DNA of 64,000 bases from positions 19,898,221-19,962,220 of the forward strand of contig CAMZMU010000055.1 of the NCBI GenBank assembly GCA_947311845.1, read 5' to 3'. A model generated the notes under the pieces. The model was not told where the DNA came from and searched no databases. It was given only the letters and a program-made list of their open reading frames with translations. Position numbers and translations under genes: made by a program. The first letter of the stretch is position 1; the number at the start of each line of letters is the position of its first letter. This document shows positions 24,801 to 36,138 of the stretch, in pieces. Origin of the DNA: Poa pratensis. Taxonomy: Eukaryota > Streptophyta > Magnoliopsida > Poales > Poaceae.

Positions 24801-25126
24801 GTTGGTTATCTCAAATTTCCCAAGGTACCCTGGCATTATCAGTATTCTCTAGATCGCCGTTTGTTTCGGTTTGCCATAGTATCACGGCATCATTTCATAT
24901 CCCTAATCACTGTCTATTTCGGTTTGTCACAATATCCTGGCATCATTCCATATCCCAAATCATCGTTTATTCTGTTTGCCAATGTATCATGGCATTACCT
25001 GTGTACCAGATCAGTGTCTATGTTTGTTAGTCGGAAGCAACCTTTGAGATATATTTTCTCAGGTTATATGCCAGTCCAGCAGTAGCTGGAGACACTTATG
25101 TCGGTATACGCCCGGAGTGGCTAAAA

Positions 25127-25390
25127 CAGACATGTGTGATATGCCAATGAGGCCGAGGTACCAAGACATGTGTGATATGCCAATGAGGCCGAGGTACCAA
25201 GACATGTGTGATATGCCCAGAGTGGCCGAGGTACCGAGACATGTGTGATATGCCAATGAGGCCGAGGTACCGAGACATGTGTGATATGCCCAGAGTGGCC
25301 AAAGTACCGAGACATGTGTGATATGCCAATGAGGCCGAGTACCGAGACATGTGTGATATGCCAATGAGGCCGAGATGCCGAGACATATGA
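25127..25390 (+). repeat. 36-bp tandem repeats, about seven units
   Basis: The unit begins AGACATGTGTGATATGCC and continues AATGAGGCCGAGGTACC, with a variant CAGAGTGGCC. Units are contiguous with no unique spacers. Confidence 0.85.
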
Positions 25391-25424
25391 GATACATACT
25401 TGCAGGTTTATGTCGGTCCAGTTC

Positions 25425-25784
25425 ACGCTGGCGGCATCCAAGTTTGGTACAAGCCAGGAGGGCTAACCGACGCTGGCGGCATCCAAGTTTGGTACAAGCC
25501 AGGAGGGCTAACCGACGCTGGCGGCATCCAAGTTTGGTACAAGCCAGGAGGGCTAACCGACGCTGGCGGCATCCAGGTTCGGCAAAAGCCAGGAGGGCTA
25601 ACCGATGCTGGCGGCATCCCAATTCGGTAAAAGCCAGGAGGGCTAACCGACGCTGGCGGCATCTCAATTCGGTAAAAGCCAGGAGGGCTAACCGACGCTG
25701 GCGGCATCTCAACTCGGTAAAAGTCAGGAGGGCTAACCGATGCTGGCGACATCCGAGTCTGGTAAAGGCCAGGAGGGCTGAGAA
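25425..25784 (+). repeat. 45-bp tandem repeats, eight units
   Basis: The unit begins CGCTGGCGGCATCCAAG and ends AGGAGGGCTAACCGA, repeating every 45 bp from 25425. Later units are more diverged (ATCTCAATTCGGTAAAAG). The 15-codon period keeps long open frames on both strands. Confidence 0.9.
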
Positions 25785-26029
25785 CCGACATAAAATGGTG
25801 CCCATGCAGGCAACATATTTCCGGTGCAAATTGTCCATCTCGTTGTTGATTCGGGTGAGCTCGATCAACCGGATGTTGCATTTGGCCGGGAGGGCATGGC
25901 GAAGACGACCAAATTACAAGGGCGCCCATGCAGGCAGGAGGCTATGCATATGGAGATGTTTTGGTATGCTTATTTATTTTTGTAAGTCTGTGCGCGACTC
26001 TGCGAGTCCCCCACAGCCTCGGGGACTAC

Positions 26030-27006
26030 TGTCGGGGGGTTACCCCCGGGTAGGGTAATGATGAGGTCAAGACATGTAAGGTGAAGGCTGTAAGCCGTCC
26101 GAGGTAGCAATTAAGCAAAGACGCAGGAGGCGTCATCCGACGTAAGGTGAACGTCGGAGGAATCATCCGAGGTATAGCCTCCGAGGTATGAACCTTGGGG
26201 CAGTCAACTAGTTACCACAAGGACAAGGTGTTATCTACCGAGGTATAGGATACGGAGTATCCCGAGCCAAGACGAAGCGTGGCCCGACGTATAAGTGACC
26301 GGCCAGCCGAGGTTAGCAGCAAGTATCGAGGCATGTCAGAGGAGTCACGGGTGCCGCAGAGCTCGTAGCCCGAGGCTTCAGAGGACGGCGAGGTCCGTCC
26401 ATGGGTTTCCCGGAAGCTCGGGGGCCTAGGAGCTGACTCAGCTATTTCGGGAAAGGTCTACAGGCTAGACCTCGGCAGGCTACTGAAGTATGACCGGAAG
26501 AGGAAAGCTAGGCCTGGCTGGCCTGACGGTTCGGCCGTTGAGCTGGCAGGAGGCAGAGGCTTGTCTTCTACCTTTTGGCCATGCCATTGTCAGTTGTAGG
26601 CAGGGGTAAAAATGTACTTCGGCCTGTGTATATATGCAGCATCTCTACCTCCAGGGAGAAAAACGGCGAAACCCCTAGCTCATTTCCCCCTTCATAGTTT
26701 CATCTTCTATCTAGAGCTCTCACTTGAGCAGCATCATACAGCTCGAGGAGCACCTTGTACCTGAGAACGACACTGATATATTGAGAGAGGAAAGGCAGGA
26801 GTAGGGGTTTTACTTCCTCACGAAGGCCCCGAACCTGGGTACATCGTGGTGTCTTTGTGGTTGCTTGTGTTCTTGCGGTTCTTGCTCCTGTTCTTCGTGT
26901 TCTTCGTGTGCGGTTCCACCGCACCAACCCTCTCCCGAATCCTCAAGCGTCCATTCGGCCCCAGAATAAGCCACCTCGTGGCATCTGCGTGATTCCCACC
27001 ACGACA
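26030..27006 (+). repeat. Right LTR of non-autonomous element
   Basis: 977 bp. The stretch before it (CCTCGGGGACTAC near 26018-26029) is the probable polypurine-type primer site. Confidence 0.9.
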
Positions 27007-28915
27007 CCCGCATTTGTGAAGATAAAAGAATCGCCTGCCGCTGTGGCCCGATCGGAAATAAATAAGGCAAATGATGCGAAGAAGAACTCTCACCATACTT
27101 TGGGGACAGGTGGCTACAAGACTGCCGTGCCTAAGTGGGAAGCCTATGAAGCAAAACTGCTTGCTGAAGGGATCATTCCACAGACAGCGGACTGGCCAGA
27201 GAGGTCCAAGTTTTGGTTGTACGCGCATGGGCCAGCGTTGGACCCACAAACAGGATGGATTGTTGCAAAGAGAAAATGGAAGGAACAAAGTTGAAAAATC
27301 TCCAAAGAGCTTGAGGACGCAATAGAAAAAGTTCGAAAGGGAGGGTACCCGCCCGACAGAGAGAACGACGAGCTGACACTCGCCCTCGGGAATCCTGAAC
27401 ACTTTGGATGATGTCGAGGCTATGGACCCGGTGTTTCGTGGAAGAAAGGGTTTCCGGAGTACACTGAAAGTTATAGAAGCCGTCAGAGAAAGAAGAAGAA
27501 GGAGTTAGACTGGTTATCGGAATTCGAACACAAGGTGCAGCGGCAGTAGGAGCAACTGGACTCAATTAGTCAGCAAAGGGCATCTCAGCAGCGGCTAGAA
27601 GGTCTTGAAGTCCATGCCGTCCCATCTGATCAGCGGTAAAGCAACGTGGGTTCCACATAGCTAGAAGCATCTGCATTCGAACAGCCGGCGGCTCACTACC
27701 CCGTGGATGATGTCACAGAGAACACAAGTTGTGAGCTACATATGTCAATGAAGAACATATCCTTCAAGGTGGCGGTCGGCTATACTTTACCAAATCAGTC
27801 TGCGCAAGCTACCATCTTGGTCAGATTCCAGCTAGCTATGCTCGTGTCGGGATGGATGAAATTATGTCGGGATTTGATACACTAGAGCTTGACATTCCTG
27901 GAGGTGACGAGGAGAAGACACTGGGAGAAGTCAACAATGGTATCGTTCTATGGAACAAGAAATACATCGTGTTTCCAGACTCGGTGCCAAGGCCACCGAC
28001 TCCTCCGAGTAGCAATCCACCACCTCAAAGTCCATCCCTCCCCGCCGGTTGGGAGCCCAGCCCGAGTCCATCGCCCGCGCCGTCCCGTCAGCCGTCGACT
28101 GCGCCCACTACTAAGTTGCTAAAGCGGAAGCTACACTTCCCGTCGACTAGTACTACTCAGAAGAAACTTGCAAATAAGAAAACCAAGGTCGACAAGGCTC
28201 CTGAAAAGTTATCTTACGAGTTGACTGAGGAGGAACTAAATGAGAGGGTGGCTGCCGATGTCAAAAGACAACTTGCACCGAAACGGCCCGAGCCAAACAA
28301 GATTCTACCTCCGAAAATCGTTAAGAAATTTGTGAGAAATCTATCGTCGGGACCACCGTCACATGACTTGCCGTCAGACTATAATCACTGTATTGCGAAG
28401 ACATATAAGGAACAAAAGCAGCAGACGGGAAGTAGTGGTGCAAAAAGTGGGAAACAAATGGCACAACTCGGAGAACAGGCAATACAATCGATCCCCCCGC
28501 TCAAAGTGTTTCCCGATAAGGACGTACACCACGACACTGGTCGCATAGGCGACACTTGTCTCCCCATTGCTGAGCTAGCATGGAGATATATCCACAAGCA
28601 GTCTCTGGTCAGACCTGAGGAGGTAGTGTGTCTACCAACATAAATGCGAAGATTGCATGATTGGTACATGCAAGTCGCAAAGGAAGGGCGAACCAGCCTC
28701 TGGGTGGCACATAAGAAAGACATTACATCAAGGACAACGAGATATATATTGAGTTAGAAGAAAATTTTCAGTTATTCAATCAAGACGCCCTTGACAAAGC
28801 CCTCGTCAGTTGCTATTGTCTGTAAGTGATTTATTTCTGTAATTTAAGTCTCTAGCTCAGCTCGTTCATTGCCTATAATTATTATCACTATATTCTTTTG
28901 TATGCTATTATGCAG

Positions 28916-29904
28916 AATGAAGATTCTCGAATGCAAAAGACGTGAAATCTGGGACACTGGGTTCATTGAACCATATACCAATCATGAAGTTACCATACAA
29001 AACCATGCAGAGGACACAGAGGAAAACTTGCTAATGTTTTTAATGAAACAAAGTCATTGCACAGAAATACTTTTTCTTACAACTACGAGTGAGTGTTACT
29101 GTCTTGTACACATTCTATTTTTCTTACTCGATGTTTAGTGTAATTGATGAGTTATGCATGCCTGAGTATATAAATGTGCGCAACTTCCACTGGATTCTGC
29201 TAATCATTAGAGTTGACGATGGAATCGTCGATGTCATGGACTCATTAAGGAAAGATCCTGATGAGTACATCAGCGTGCAACTAATGCTCTAGAAGTAATT
29301 TCAATCATTATCGCTCTATATTGACCTCTTTCATTCATTTCCTGATATCAAGTAATTAATAACTTGTTTATTCATTTTCTTTGCCGGGCAGGGTTTGGAA
29401 ACGTTTCATCAGGGAGGTTGAAGGTGAATATAAACCAGAGCTGCGTTTTATTTGTATGAAGGTAAGTGGTACTATCTAGGTCCACGCAACTCTTTAATTC
29501 TAGTTTCAATACCATTATCATGCTTTATTATTATTTGATTGAATTCTATTCTTTGTAAAGTACTGCCTGAGGCAGCCACAGGGGAAAAAATTATGTCCAT
29601 ACTACATTTGCGAGTTCATGCGCCTGACGATCAATGAGCGGCGCAGAGATGTAAGACAACTTGAAGTACGTAAACACTATTCACAATTTATTTTATTACC
29701 ATCAGTTATGTTGAGTTCCAGGCATAATTTCTTTTATGATGATTTGATATATATACACATAACTCACATGTTCATATTGATCTAGATGGAAGATATGCAG
29801 GACCAGCTCATACCAATGAACTTCGTAAAAGCAATTCAAGAGGAATTGTCGGGATTTTTGCTTACGGAGGTCATAAATCGAGCCAGAGAATTCTATTGCG
29901 ACTA
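28916..29904 (+). pseudogene. CACTA-1 second gene: Ulp1-like (C48) peptidase region
   Basis: Five exon-like blocks on the plus strand end the second gene: about 28916-29090, 29170-29292, 29389-29461, 29562-29665 and 29787-29904 (stop TAA/TGA region at about 29902). They read as a Ulp1-type cysteine peptidase fold. NFHWILLII carries His (codon 29188-29190). DVMDSLRKDPDEY carries Asp (29239-29241). LRQPQGKKLCPYYICEF carries Gln and the nucleophile Cys (29594-29596). The triad order His-Asp-Cys and the upstream Gln fit C48 peptidases, which process SUMO-like proteins. The parts that remain look less damaged than the upstream region, though the gene as a whole is dead. Grass transposons are known to carry such domains; their role there is unclear. 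Confidence 0.75.
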
Positions 29905-30140
29905 ATGCCTCCATGTAATTTGATCATTTCCATGTAATTAAATAGATATATGTACCAAATTGTATGTGTATATATATGCATCAACGTGATCTCCACGTAG
30001 TATGAACTTTATGTATACGAAAACTTATTTTGGCGTGTCAACGTGATCTCTATACGATGGAAAACATAAAATCCGAAACCCTAAACCCCCTAAATCCTAA
30101 ACCCAGAAAAATAATTTGAAAAGAAAAAAAGCAGAAATCT

Positions 30141-30302
30141 TTATTTCCGGTTGGTCTTACCAACCGGGACTAAAGGTCCTCCACCCAGCGGGCTCCGCCG
30201 TGGCCACGTGGAGGGACCTTTAGTCCGGTTCGTGGCCAATCGGGACTAAAGGGGGGCTTTAGTCCCGATTCGCTAGTCCCGGTTGGCAAACCGGGACTAG
30301 AG
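30141..30302. promoter_or_regulatory. CACTA-1 right subterminal repeat array
   Basis: Copies of TTATTTCCGGTTGGTC, CCAACCGGGACTAAAGG, CTTTAGTCCCGATT and inverses lie within 200 bp of the right end. They match the left and internal arrays in motif. Confidence 0.8.
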
Positions 30303-30346
30303 GCCCTCTAAAATCAGGACTAATAGCCCGTTTTCTACTAGTGATA

Positions 30347-32706
30347 GCAGCTGTGCACTAGATTTTCTGGATTTATTCTATCTAGGCTGCAACATGCTAT
30401 TACATGGTGACATGGGATTCCACTAAGCTGCCACCTCTTGCAATCATAGGTTCTAGCTTGCAAATCAACTACATAGTCTTTCTCCCACTCATGGCTCTTA
30501 ACATGATACAGATAGTTACCTGCAGCTGAGGCTTCACAGTTGTTACTCCATTCTACAACTTTGTCCAATTTCTTCTTAATCTTTGGGAAAATTCTTCCTG
30601 GCCACTTCTCACACTCTTTCTGCTTTGACTCAATTCTTTGCAGAAGCTTGTAGAATATAGTTTCAAGCATAGATAATAAAGGCATCTCCCTGACATCTAG
30701 AATATAGTTGTTTTCAAATGGAAAAAACATATCAGAACATGAATTGAAATGCACACAACATTATATGTAAGTAGTTAGTAAAATGATGTCAAATGTACCT
30801 GTTGAACACCTCTGAATGATTGTTCAACAACACATCACATTTGGGAAATTCACTAAAAAATGTCTTTATCCAAGTTTTGGGATCAAGCTCTGAAATCCAT
30901 TGATAAGCTGTCTGAATGTCAGCCTGCATCTTGTCCACAGATTTCTGCCACTTTGGAAGATGAGTTGACCTGGCAATGACCCACAGGTCATTCTTGAGTG
31001 TCTCTCCTCTATGCCCTGCCCTCTGAAATTTCTGAATCAAATGTCTGACACAAAATCTATGCTCTGCATCTGGAAAAACTTTCTGAACAGCATTGATGAG
31101 TCCCTTCTGTTTGTCACTAACAATTGTCCATGGGGATATGTTGGTGATGTTCAAATCATCTTTCAAATTGGTGAGAAACCACTCCCAGGAACTAGTGCAT
31201 TCAACTTCAACCAAACCAAATGCAATAGGATAAATACAATCATTTGGGTCAATTCCTACTGCTGTCAACAATTGTCCTTTGTATCTTGTTTTTATGTGGC
31301 AACCATCGATAAATATCAAAAGCCTACATCCAGCAAGAAACCCCCTTTTGCAAGCATCATAACTCTAGTACAGAGTGGCCAAGTGTTGCTTATGTTTAGT
31401 GCTAGCATGATCATTCATTGAATTTGTTGTCAAGAACTTAGAACCAGGATTGCTCTTCATAAGCTCTTGTCCATAATCCATGAGTAGTTGAAACTATGCT
31501 TCCTCATCACCATGTATACATAGCAATGCAGCTTTTCTTGCTCTACACAGCTTCCACCTTGGAGGGCACATTTTGAATTCCCTTCTCACTTTTGCAGCAA
31601 AGCTTGATAGATCCAGCTTCTAGTTGTCTATGAATTCATGCATGAACGTATATGTCAAAATTGTTGTTGTGAGTGCTTTGAGTGGCCAGCCTACTTCACA
31701 AGTGTGGTTGCCTTCATACTATGTGACTACAAACCCACCTGTCATGTTCCTATCATTGGCTGTTTTCAGCATCCAAGTACAACCAGGAGCACACACAGCT
31801 TCTACCCTTCTCTTGTCATTCTTTGTCTTCTTTATTTGTACTTTATGCCTCACTATGTATGTTCCCAAAGCTTTCCTCACCTCATGCACTCCACTAAATA
31901 CCATCCCTAGTCTGAAAGAAGGGTTTTCCATGTCAACCTCTAGATTAAATGACTTAAAGTGCTCCAGCAATCTCTGTCTATCACCATCTCCAATGTTTAG
32001 CTCATCATCCTCTAGAGCATCCTCATCTTCATGATCCACAACAATCTCCTTCTCATTGTGATCACTGGCAGATTTATCTATGTTTTCTACAAACAGATCA
32101 TCGTCACCCTCATCAACTATGTAATCACTGTCATATAGCTCAAAATCACTGTCATCTTCACTCTCATCTGAAACTGCAACTTCCTTGAGCTTCCTCTTGT
32201 CTAGTTCCACTATAGTTTTAGCACACGCAGCCTGATTGGAACACTTGCTTTTGTCTGATACCACTGCACAAGATGAACTTGATGCTGCTGGTTGAGCACT
32301 TGCTTCAGGTCTCATCTTCTCCTTCTCAGGTATTGCTGTTTTCCTGCTTTTTGGCGCATAAGTAATGGTGATTGGAACATCTGGCCTAATTCGCTTGAGG
32401 AAGTCATTGTGATCCACAAATAAGACAAGTGTTTTATGTTTCCAGCTGGTTTTGACCATTTGATAAATAATAGATTCGTTTTCCAACAAGACTAAGCCAT
32501 CTGAAATTTCCTTGTCTGGCAAACACCAATAGGTGTGAAGCTTACCATCTCTCCTCTCTCCCAGATTTCTCAAAATTTCATCAATCCAGAAAAGGGAAAA
32601 GTAGCAGTAGTACAATTATCAAAATGTGCAGTTGTAGAGCTGACATATTCCAAATTATCTCTCAAGCCACAAAAAAATCCATTGTAGACAACTTCAACTG
32701 TGAACA
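30347..32706 (-). pseudogene. MULE-1 transposase, N-terminal and catalytic part
   Basis: The minus strand starts near 32706 with an N-terminal domain (FTVEVVYNGFFCG), shifts frame near 32600 to WIDEILRNLGERRDG, and then has a long acidic linker. The MuDR N-terminal domain follows (GMVFSGVHEVRKALGTY ... KKTKNDKRRVEAVC, about 31920-31730). The catalytic core has FIDGCHIK (first Asp, about 31315), IVSDKQKGL (second Asp) with FCVRH, and NNHSEVFNR (Glu, about 30810). After an intron from 30798 comes a SWIM-type finger (CKRWQLSGIPCHH, about 30430). Four in-frame TAG stops (31721-31719, 31622-31620, 31496-31494, 31367-31365) break it, and CACTA-1 cuts the frame at 30347. The acceptor before YILDVREMP reads AA where AG is expected, a possible further lesion. 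Confidence 0.88.
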
Positions 32707-33649
32707 TGCAAGTTTCTTCTCCTGCATTATTCAAAACTGTAGCAAATATTATGGTTCTGGCAAAAAATGCTGAATTTTATATGTACAATGAAATAACAGT
32801 TCATATCCACAATAGATCAACATGTAACACCAACATCTTAACAAAACTACAGCAGGTTCAGTTAACTTAGTACACTGCAGTGCATATCAAAACTACAGGA
32901 GGATCAGTTAACTTAGTAGACTGCAGTTCATCAAAACAACACCAATTTGGCCTACCAACGACTGCAATGAGACAACCTAACAACACATAGCAAAGCAATG
33001 TCGATGCACACCTAAAAATGACACTTTTAATTACTCAATCAAGGTCACAAATTCAGTACAAATTCAGACTTCAGTACCAACATAACTGAAACAACAGGGC
33101 GACAAATCTGGGAAAAAAGCGAACAATTTCATGAATTGAAGCGTCTACAACATCGTTCCTGTTCTGCTAACAAGATTCCCACTGATTTTTACAACTAAAA
33201 ATCCCTAATTTGTTCCCGATCATACGCGCACTTAACCCCTAGAAAGAACCACAACGAGCAACATGGCCTGCGATCAGAGACACTGGGCGCGGTGCTGGAC
33301 AATCTGCTCCATTATTTCTCGAACCCATCGATCGACCGAAGCGCACGCCAACCTTCCGCCATTGGCGAACCTCGACCGGAGTGTCACCGCGAGCCGACCG
33401 CCCGAACCAAATCAATCGCGAAAAGAAGGGAGAGGGAGGCCTAATTCGACTTACTGTACGCCGGAGGATCATCGCCAAACTCACGGTATCTCATATCCGG
33501 CGTCTTCGTTCGCCAAATAGGCCCACCGTCGTCGTGCTCGCCGTTGCCTCGCAGAGGAGCTGCTCTGCCTCGACAGAAAAGGTAAGGAAAGAAATCCCTA
33601 TAACCGTGGATCGCTAACTGTCACAAGTGGGGGGACCTAAACCGAATTT

Positions 33650-33796
33650 CTGCAAACCTCGAGGATATTAATGCTAAATTACCGTGCTGACATGGCACTC
33701 TTTGGAGCCTCCAGGACTAAAAAGTCTACTCTAAGCAAGTTAAGGTACTAACCATGTCCATTTTACAAAATGTGGGACTAAATGTGTTAAATCCTC
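33650..33796 (-). repeat. MULE-1 right terminal inverted repeat
   Basis: Inverse of the left arm at 11594. The shared core includes GACTTTTTAGTCCTGG and TTAGTACC. The transposase gene reads away from it, and an untranslated leader probably lies at about 33240-33650. Confidence 0.8.
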
Positions 33797-33886
33797 TTCT
33801 TCCTCGGTAACACCTTCAACAAGGAAGAAATGCACTAGCAAAGTTATTGCCAAATTGATAGATACATATGACTGATAGTTTATTTA

Positions 33887-33961
33887 CTACCTACATTCCA
33901 TAATTCTTGTCGTGGTTTTAGTTTGAACTAAAATTACGACAACGATTATGGAACGGAGGGG
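33887..33961. mobile_element. Stowaway-type MITE (Tc1/mariner)
   Basis: 75 bp with inverted arms (CTACCTACATTCCATAATTC ... AACGATTATGGAACGGAGG) around a hairpin core TTTTAGTTTGAACTAAAA, flanked by TA on both sides. Small size, TA target and arm sequence fit grass Stowaway elements. Confidence 0.85.
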
Positions 33962-34087
33962 TACAAGCCAACACTCATGATAAAAGATAGTTGAATCAAA
34001 AAAACTATGACATGCCACGCATATATCAAACAATAGTCTAATGAGAAGTGTGACATGCCACACATAAAACGACTATTAAGACTACTT

Positions 34088-34462
34088 AGGGGCTATTTGA
34101 TTCACAAGATTTGAAAACCACAGAAATAAGAAAAACGTAGAAATGGAATATCATGACATGTGAAATCCTACGGAAATTGAAAACACAGAACCAGTCACAC
34201 TAGTTATTTGGCTACAGCACGGAAAAACGCAGAAATTTTCTATGTGAATTGGGTAGAAATTATATTTGTCATAGACTAATAGGAATTTTTCCATGAGGTC
34301 CAACCTCTTGCTAAAATTCCTATGGAATTATAGTATAGGAAAGCATTCCATAGGAATTTTGGAAGATTCATTCCTTTGAACCAAATGGACTCCATAGAAA
34401 AAATTCCTATGGATTGGAATCCTACGAAATTTCTTTCAAAATCCTTTAAACCAAAGAGGCCC
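34088..34462. mobile_element. Probable MITE with diverged inverted ends
   Basis: The left end GGGGCTATTTGATTCACAAG and the inverse of the right end (GGGCCTCTTTGGTTTAAAGG) are related, and ATTCCTATGGA-type phrases occur in both orientations inside. Size and composition fit a hAT- or Harbinger-type MITE. No clear target duplication was found. Confidence 0.5.
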
Positions 34463-35146
34463 AAACAAAAGATAAAAAGTTCACATGACACATCACACAT
34501 ATGGGCCACACAATGTCGAAACCAGGATATAAACTCCATGATAAGCCATGCTAGCCGTTTGGCGCTAATTTTCAACACCTCCTTGTGTTGCATACATTGT
34601 AGGATAGACCACGTTCAGTTGAATATAAGAACAACATCTATAAAATGCATATCATTCTCTTTTCATCGAAAGCTAATCATTACAGTAGAGCTAAATAGAC
34701 CAAAATAATTGTGGTCCCCGCAAAAATAAGAGGACAAAAAGACTTAGCAACCCCACATAAAATAGAATCCAAAAACGCGTGACATGTTTCGAGAAGGGTT
34801 AATAATAAAAGTGTAATGAATTGCACGCAACGCTTACAGCAGTCAAAACACAAATGGTATATTCTCATGCTGAAAACAAAAGCTAAAATGTGGGTCTCCT
34901 TGCAAATTTTGCTAAGCAGATTATGTTTTATAACAATTAAACCGTGACATTGAAACCAAGGGAAAAACTTAATTTTAGTGACATTAAGCTCCATAACTTT
35001 TTTGGAACCGAAAACGTATTATACCATCAAATAAACCAGTGTTCCTATAACCAAGGAAACAATAACATGGAGTTAAGGATATCGGTCGCAAATTTTGACT
35101 TCATCTGCCAAAAAACTAGTGTTCTCATCATTCTCGACACTAGAAA
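34463..35146. other. AT-rich spacer, no gene seen
   Basis: No open frame with a recognisable domain and no bounded element. It is the left flank of CACTA-2 and joins 54569 if that element is removed. Confidence 0.55.
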
Positions 35147-35200
35147 CACTAGTAGAGAAAAGCTTATAGGTAGAAGGGCATTCTGTTGCGCACACTTAAT

Positions 35201-35498
35201 TGGTGCGCCACAGAAATAATTCTATGGCGCATGGAGCAAGGTGTGCCACAGAAATATTTGCCTTTCTGTGGCGGATTTCTAGCCCATGCGCCACAGAAAG
35301 GTGATATTCTGTGGCGCACGTCCACGCATGCGCCACAGAAATTCTGTGGGACCCACGACCTATCATTGGACCAGATCCATCTGGGCACTTTCTGTGGCGC
35401 ACCACAGAAAGTAGGATTTATGTGGCGCATGCCTGTTGATGCGCCACAGAAAGTTGGCTTTCTATGGCGCATCAGCCAGCATGCGCCACAGAAAGTGG
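35201..35498. promoter_or_regulatory. CACTA-2 left subterminal repeat array
   Basis: About a dozen copies of TTCTGTGGCGCA and TGCGCCACAGAA in alternating orientation, mostly as palindromic pairs. CT-rich sequence and a donor at about 35792 follow, so the array probably also serves as the TNP2 promoter region. Confidence 0.85.
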
Positions 35499-36138
35499 GC
35501 GCCAGATTTACAAAAAGGTGGCAGCCCCACTTTCCCCATGTGACCTTCTCCATTCCCCCACTAGCTCAAGTTCCTCCTCTCTCCTATGCCATTTTGCCCA
35601 TAATTTTCTCCATTATTTGTGGTTAAACCTACTTTGTTTGACATATAATTGGTGAGGGCTTGGGGAGAGCCTCCATACATACTCTCCTCCTCTCCCAATA
35701 CATCTCTTTTTCTCCACTATTTTCTCTCCATCACCACACACTCTCTCTCATCGATCACGGTCACGTCTCGGTAACGGATCTAGATCTACTAGGTGGGTAT
35801 TGTTAGATGGATATGTATATATATGCATGTTTTGTGTGGCCGGCGGTGTGTATGGATGTTTACACATATATGGCGCGACGATGGATGTTTATACATGAAT
35901 CTTTGCATATTGTTGCCTTTTGTTGCCTTGCGCCAGCGTGGTGCATGGATGTTTGCCGAAATGTTGATTCATTTCCATTTCGGTAAATTTTTGCACCACC
36001 CATATGTCCTACTTTTAGGGGAAGTCATGCCGAATTTTTTCGCCGAACATGCATGTTTGTGTATGTGTGTGTGCATGTTGCGGTTAATTAATTCTAATTA
36101 ATAACACACTCTATATGTATACCGCGTAGGCGACCATG

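Larger units (their letters stand above)
22456..27006 (+). mobile_element. Non-autonomous LTR retrotransposon without gag-pol
   Basis: LTRs at 22456-23441 and 26030-27006 start TGTCGGGGGGTTACCCCC and end CCACCACGACA, and the element is flanked by CCCGC (22451-22455 and 27007-27011). A likely primer-binding site, GTTGGCGCCCACCGTGGGGC, follows the left LTR at 23442-23461. The 2.6-kb interior has no gag, protease, reverse transcriptase or integrase motif and is largely tandem repeats. It must have been mobilised by proteins of another element. The LTRs differ by about ten substitutions by eye and by one 9-bp unit (TTCTTCGTG present three versus two times), so the insertion is young. Confidence 0.9.
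21714..28643 (+). pseudogene. CACTA-1 second gene: Transposase_24-like region, split by an LTR element
   Basis: Exon 21714-21916 starts MDAPGRDELGEDQ and is acidic. The exon from 21996 has AAKWQRGPTKKLGDG and LEPVENHRKFI, then shifts frame near 22155 to VRDMVPIILEEWHKPK. This RGPTKKL...G.PLEP plus W-rich pattern is the usual start of the second En/Spm-type gene in grass CACTA elements (Transposase_24 / plant En-Spm family). An LTR element interrupts it at 22455, and coding resumes at 27007 with SEINKANDAKKNSHH, GTGGYK and LAEGIIPQTADWPERSKFW. In-frame stops appear after about 27290. The stretch 27852-28643 is Pro/Ser-rich and Lys-rich, a linker before the peptidase-like end. Dead through insertion, frameshift and stops. 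Confidence 0.8.
13594..30343 (+). mobile_element. CACTA-1: CACTA (En/Spm) transposon with nested insertions
   Basis: Begins CACTAGTAGAAAATAGGGC at 13594 and ends with its inverse (GCCCGTTTTCTACTAGTG) at 30343. The 3-bp target duplication ATA is present at 13591-13593 and 30344-30346. Both ends carry subterminal repeats of CTTTAGTACCGGTT / CTTTAGTCCCGGTT in both orientations. Content in order: solo LTR, coiled-coil membrane gene, TNP2 pseudogene, internal repeat array, second gene (split by an LTR element) with a Ulp1-like end, and right array. Without the nested pieces it is about 10.6 kb. Its transposase genes are broken, so it is not autonomous now. Confidence 0.93.
11594..33796 (-). mobile_element. 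MULE-1: Mutator-like element with a split MuDR-type transposase
   Basis: Bounded by inverted repeats starting GAGGATTTAACACATTTAG at 11594 (+) and at 33796 (-). Homology runs for more than 100 bp, including TTAGTACC and GACTTTTTAGTCCTGG. The minus strand carries a MuDR-type transposase gene (about 32706 to 12642), and the plus strand a small convergent ORF near the left end. Removing CACTA-1 leaves about 5.45 kb, a normal size for an autonomous MULE. I could not see a convincing 9-bp target-site duplication (flanks CCTACCCTC and TTCTTCCTC match weakly), so the exact ends are provisional. Confidence 0.82.

Noticed and set aside
25127..25784. CRISPR-like regular repeats
   Set aside because: Units are contiguous and carry no unique spacers; they are minisatellite-like repeats inside a plant LTR element.
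25375..26058. 227-codon open frame on + and overlapping long frames on -
   Set aside because: Frames stay open only because the tandem period (45 bp) is a multiple of three; no domain, and the element has no coding capacity elsewhere.
23126..27402. Host-gene reading of Arg/Thr-rich minus frames repeated at 23126-23362 and 26700-26927
   Set aside because: They recur because they lie in the two LTRs; they are antisense to simple TTCTTCGTG repeats.
11585..33805. 9-bp target duplication for MULE-1
   Set aside because: Flanking nonamers CCTACCCTC and TTCTTCCTC match at only four positions, so it is not called.
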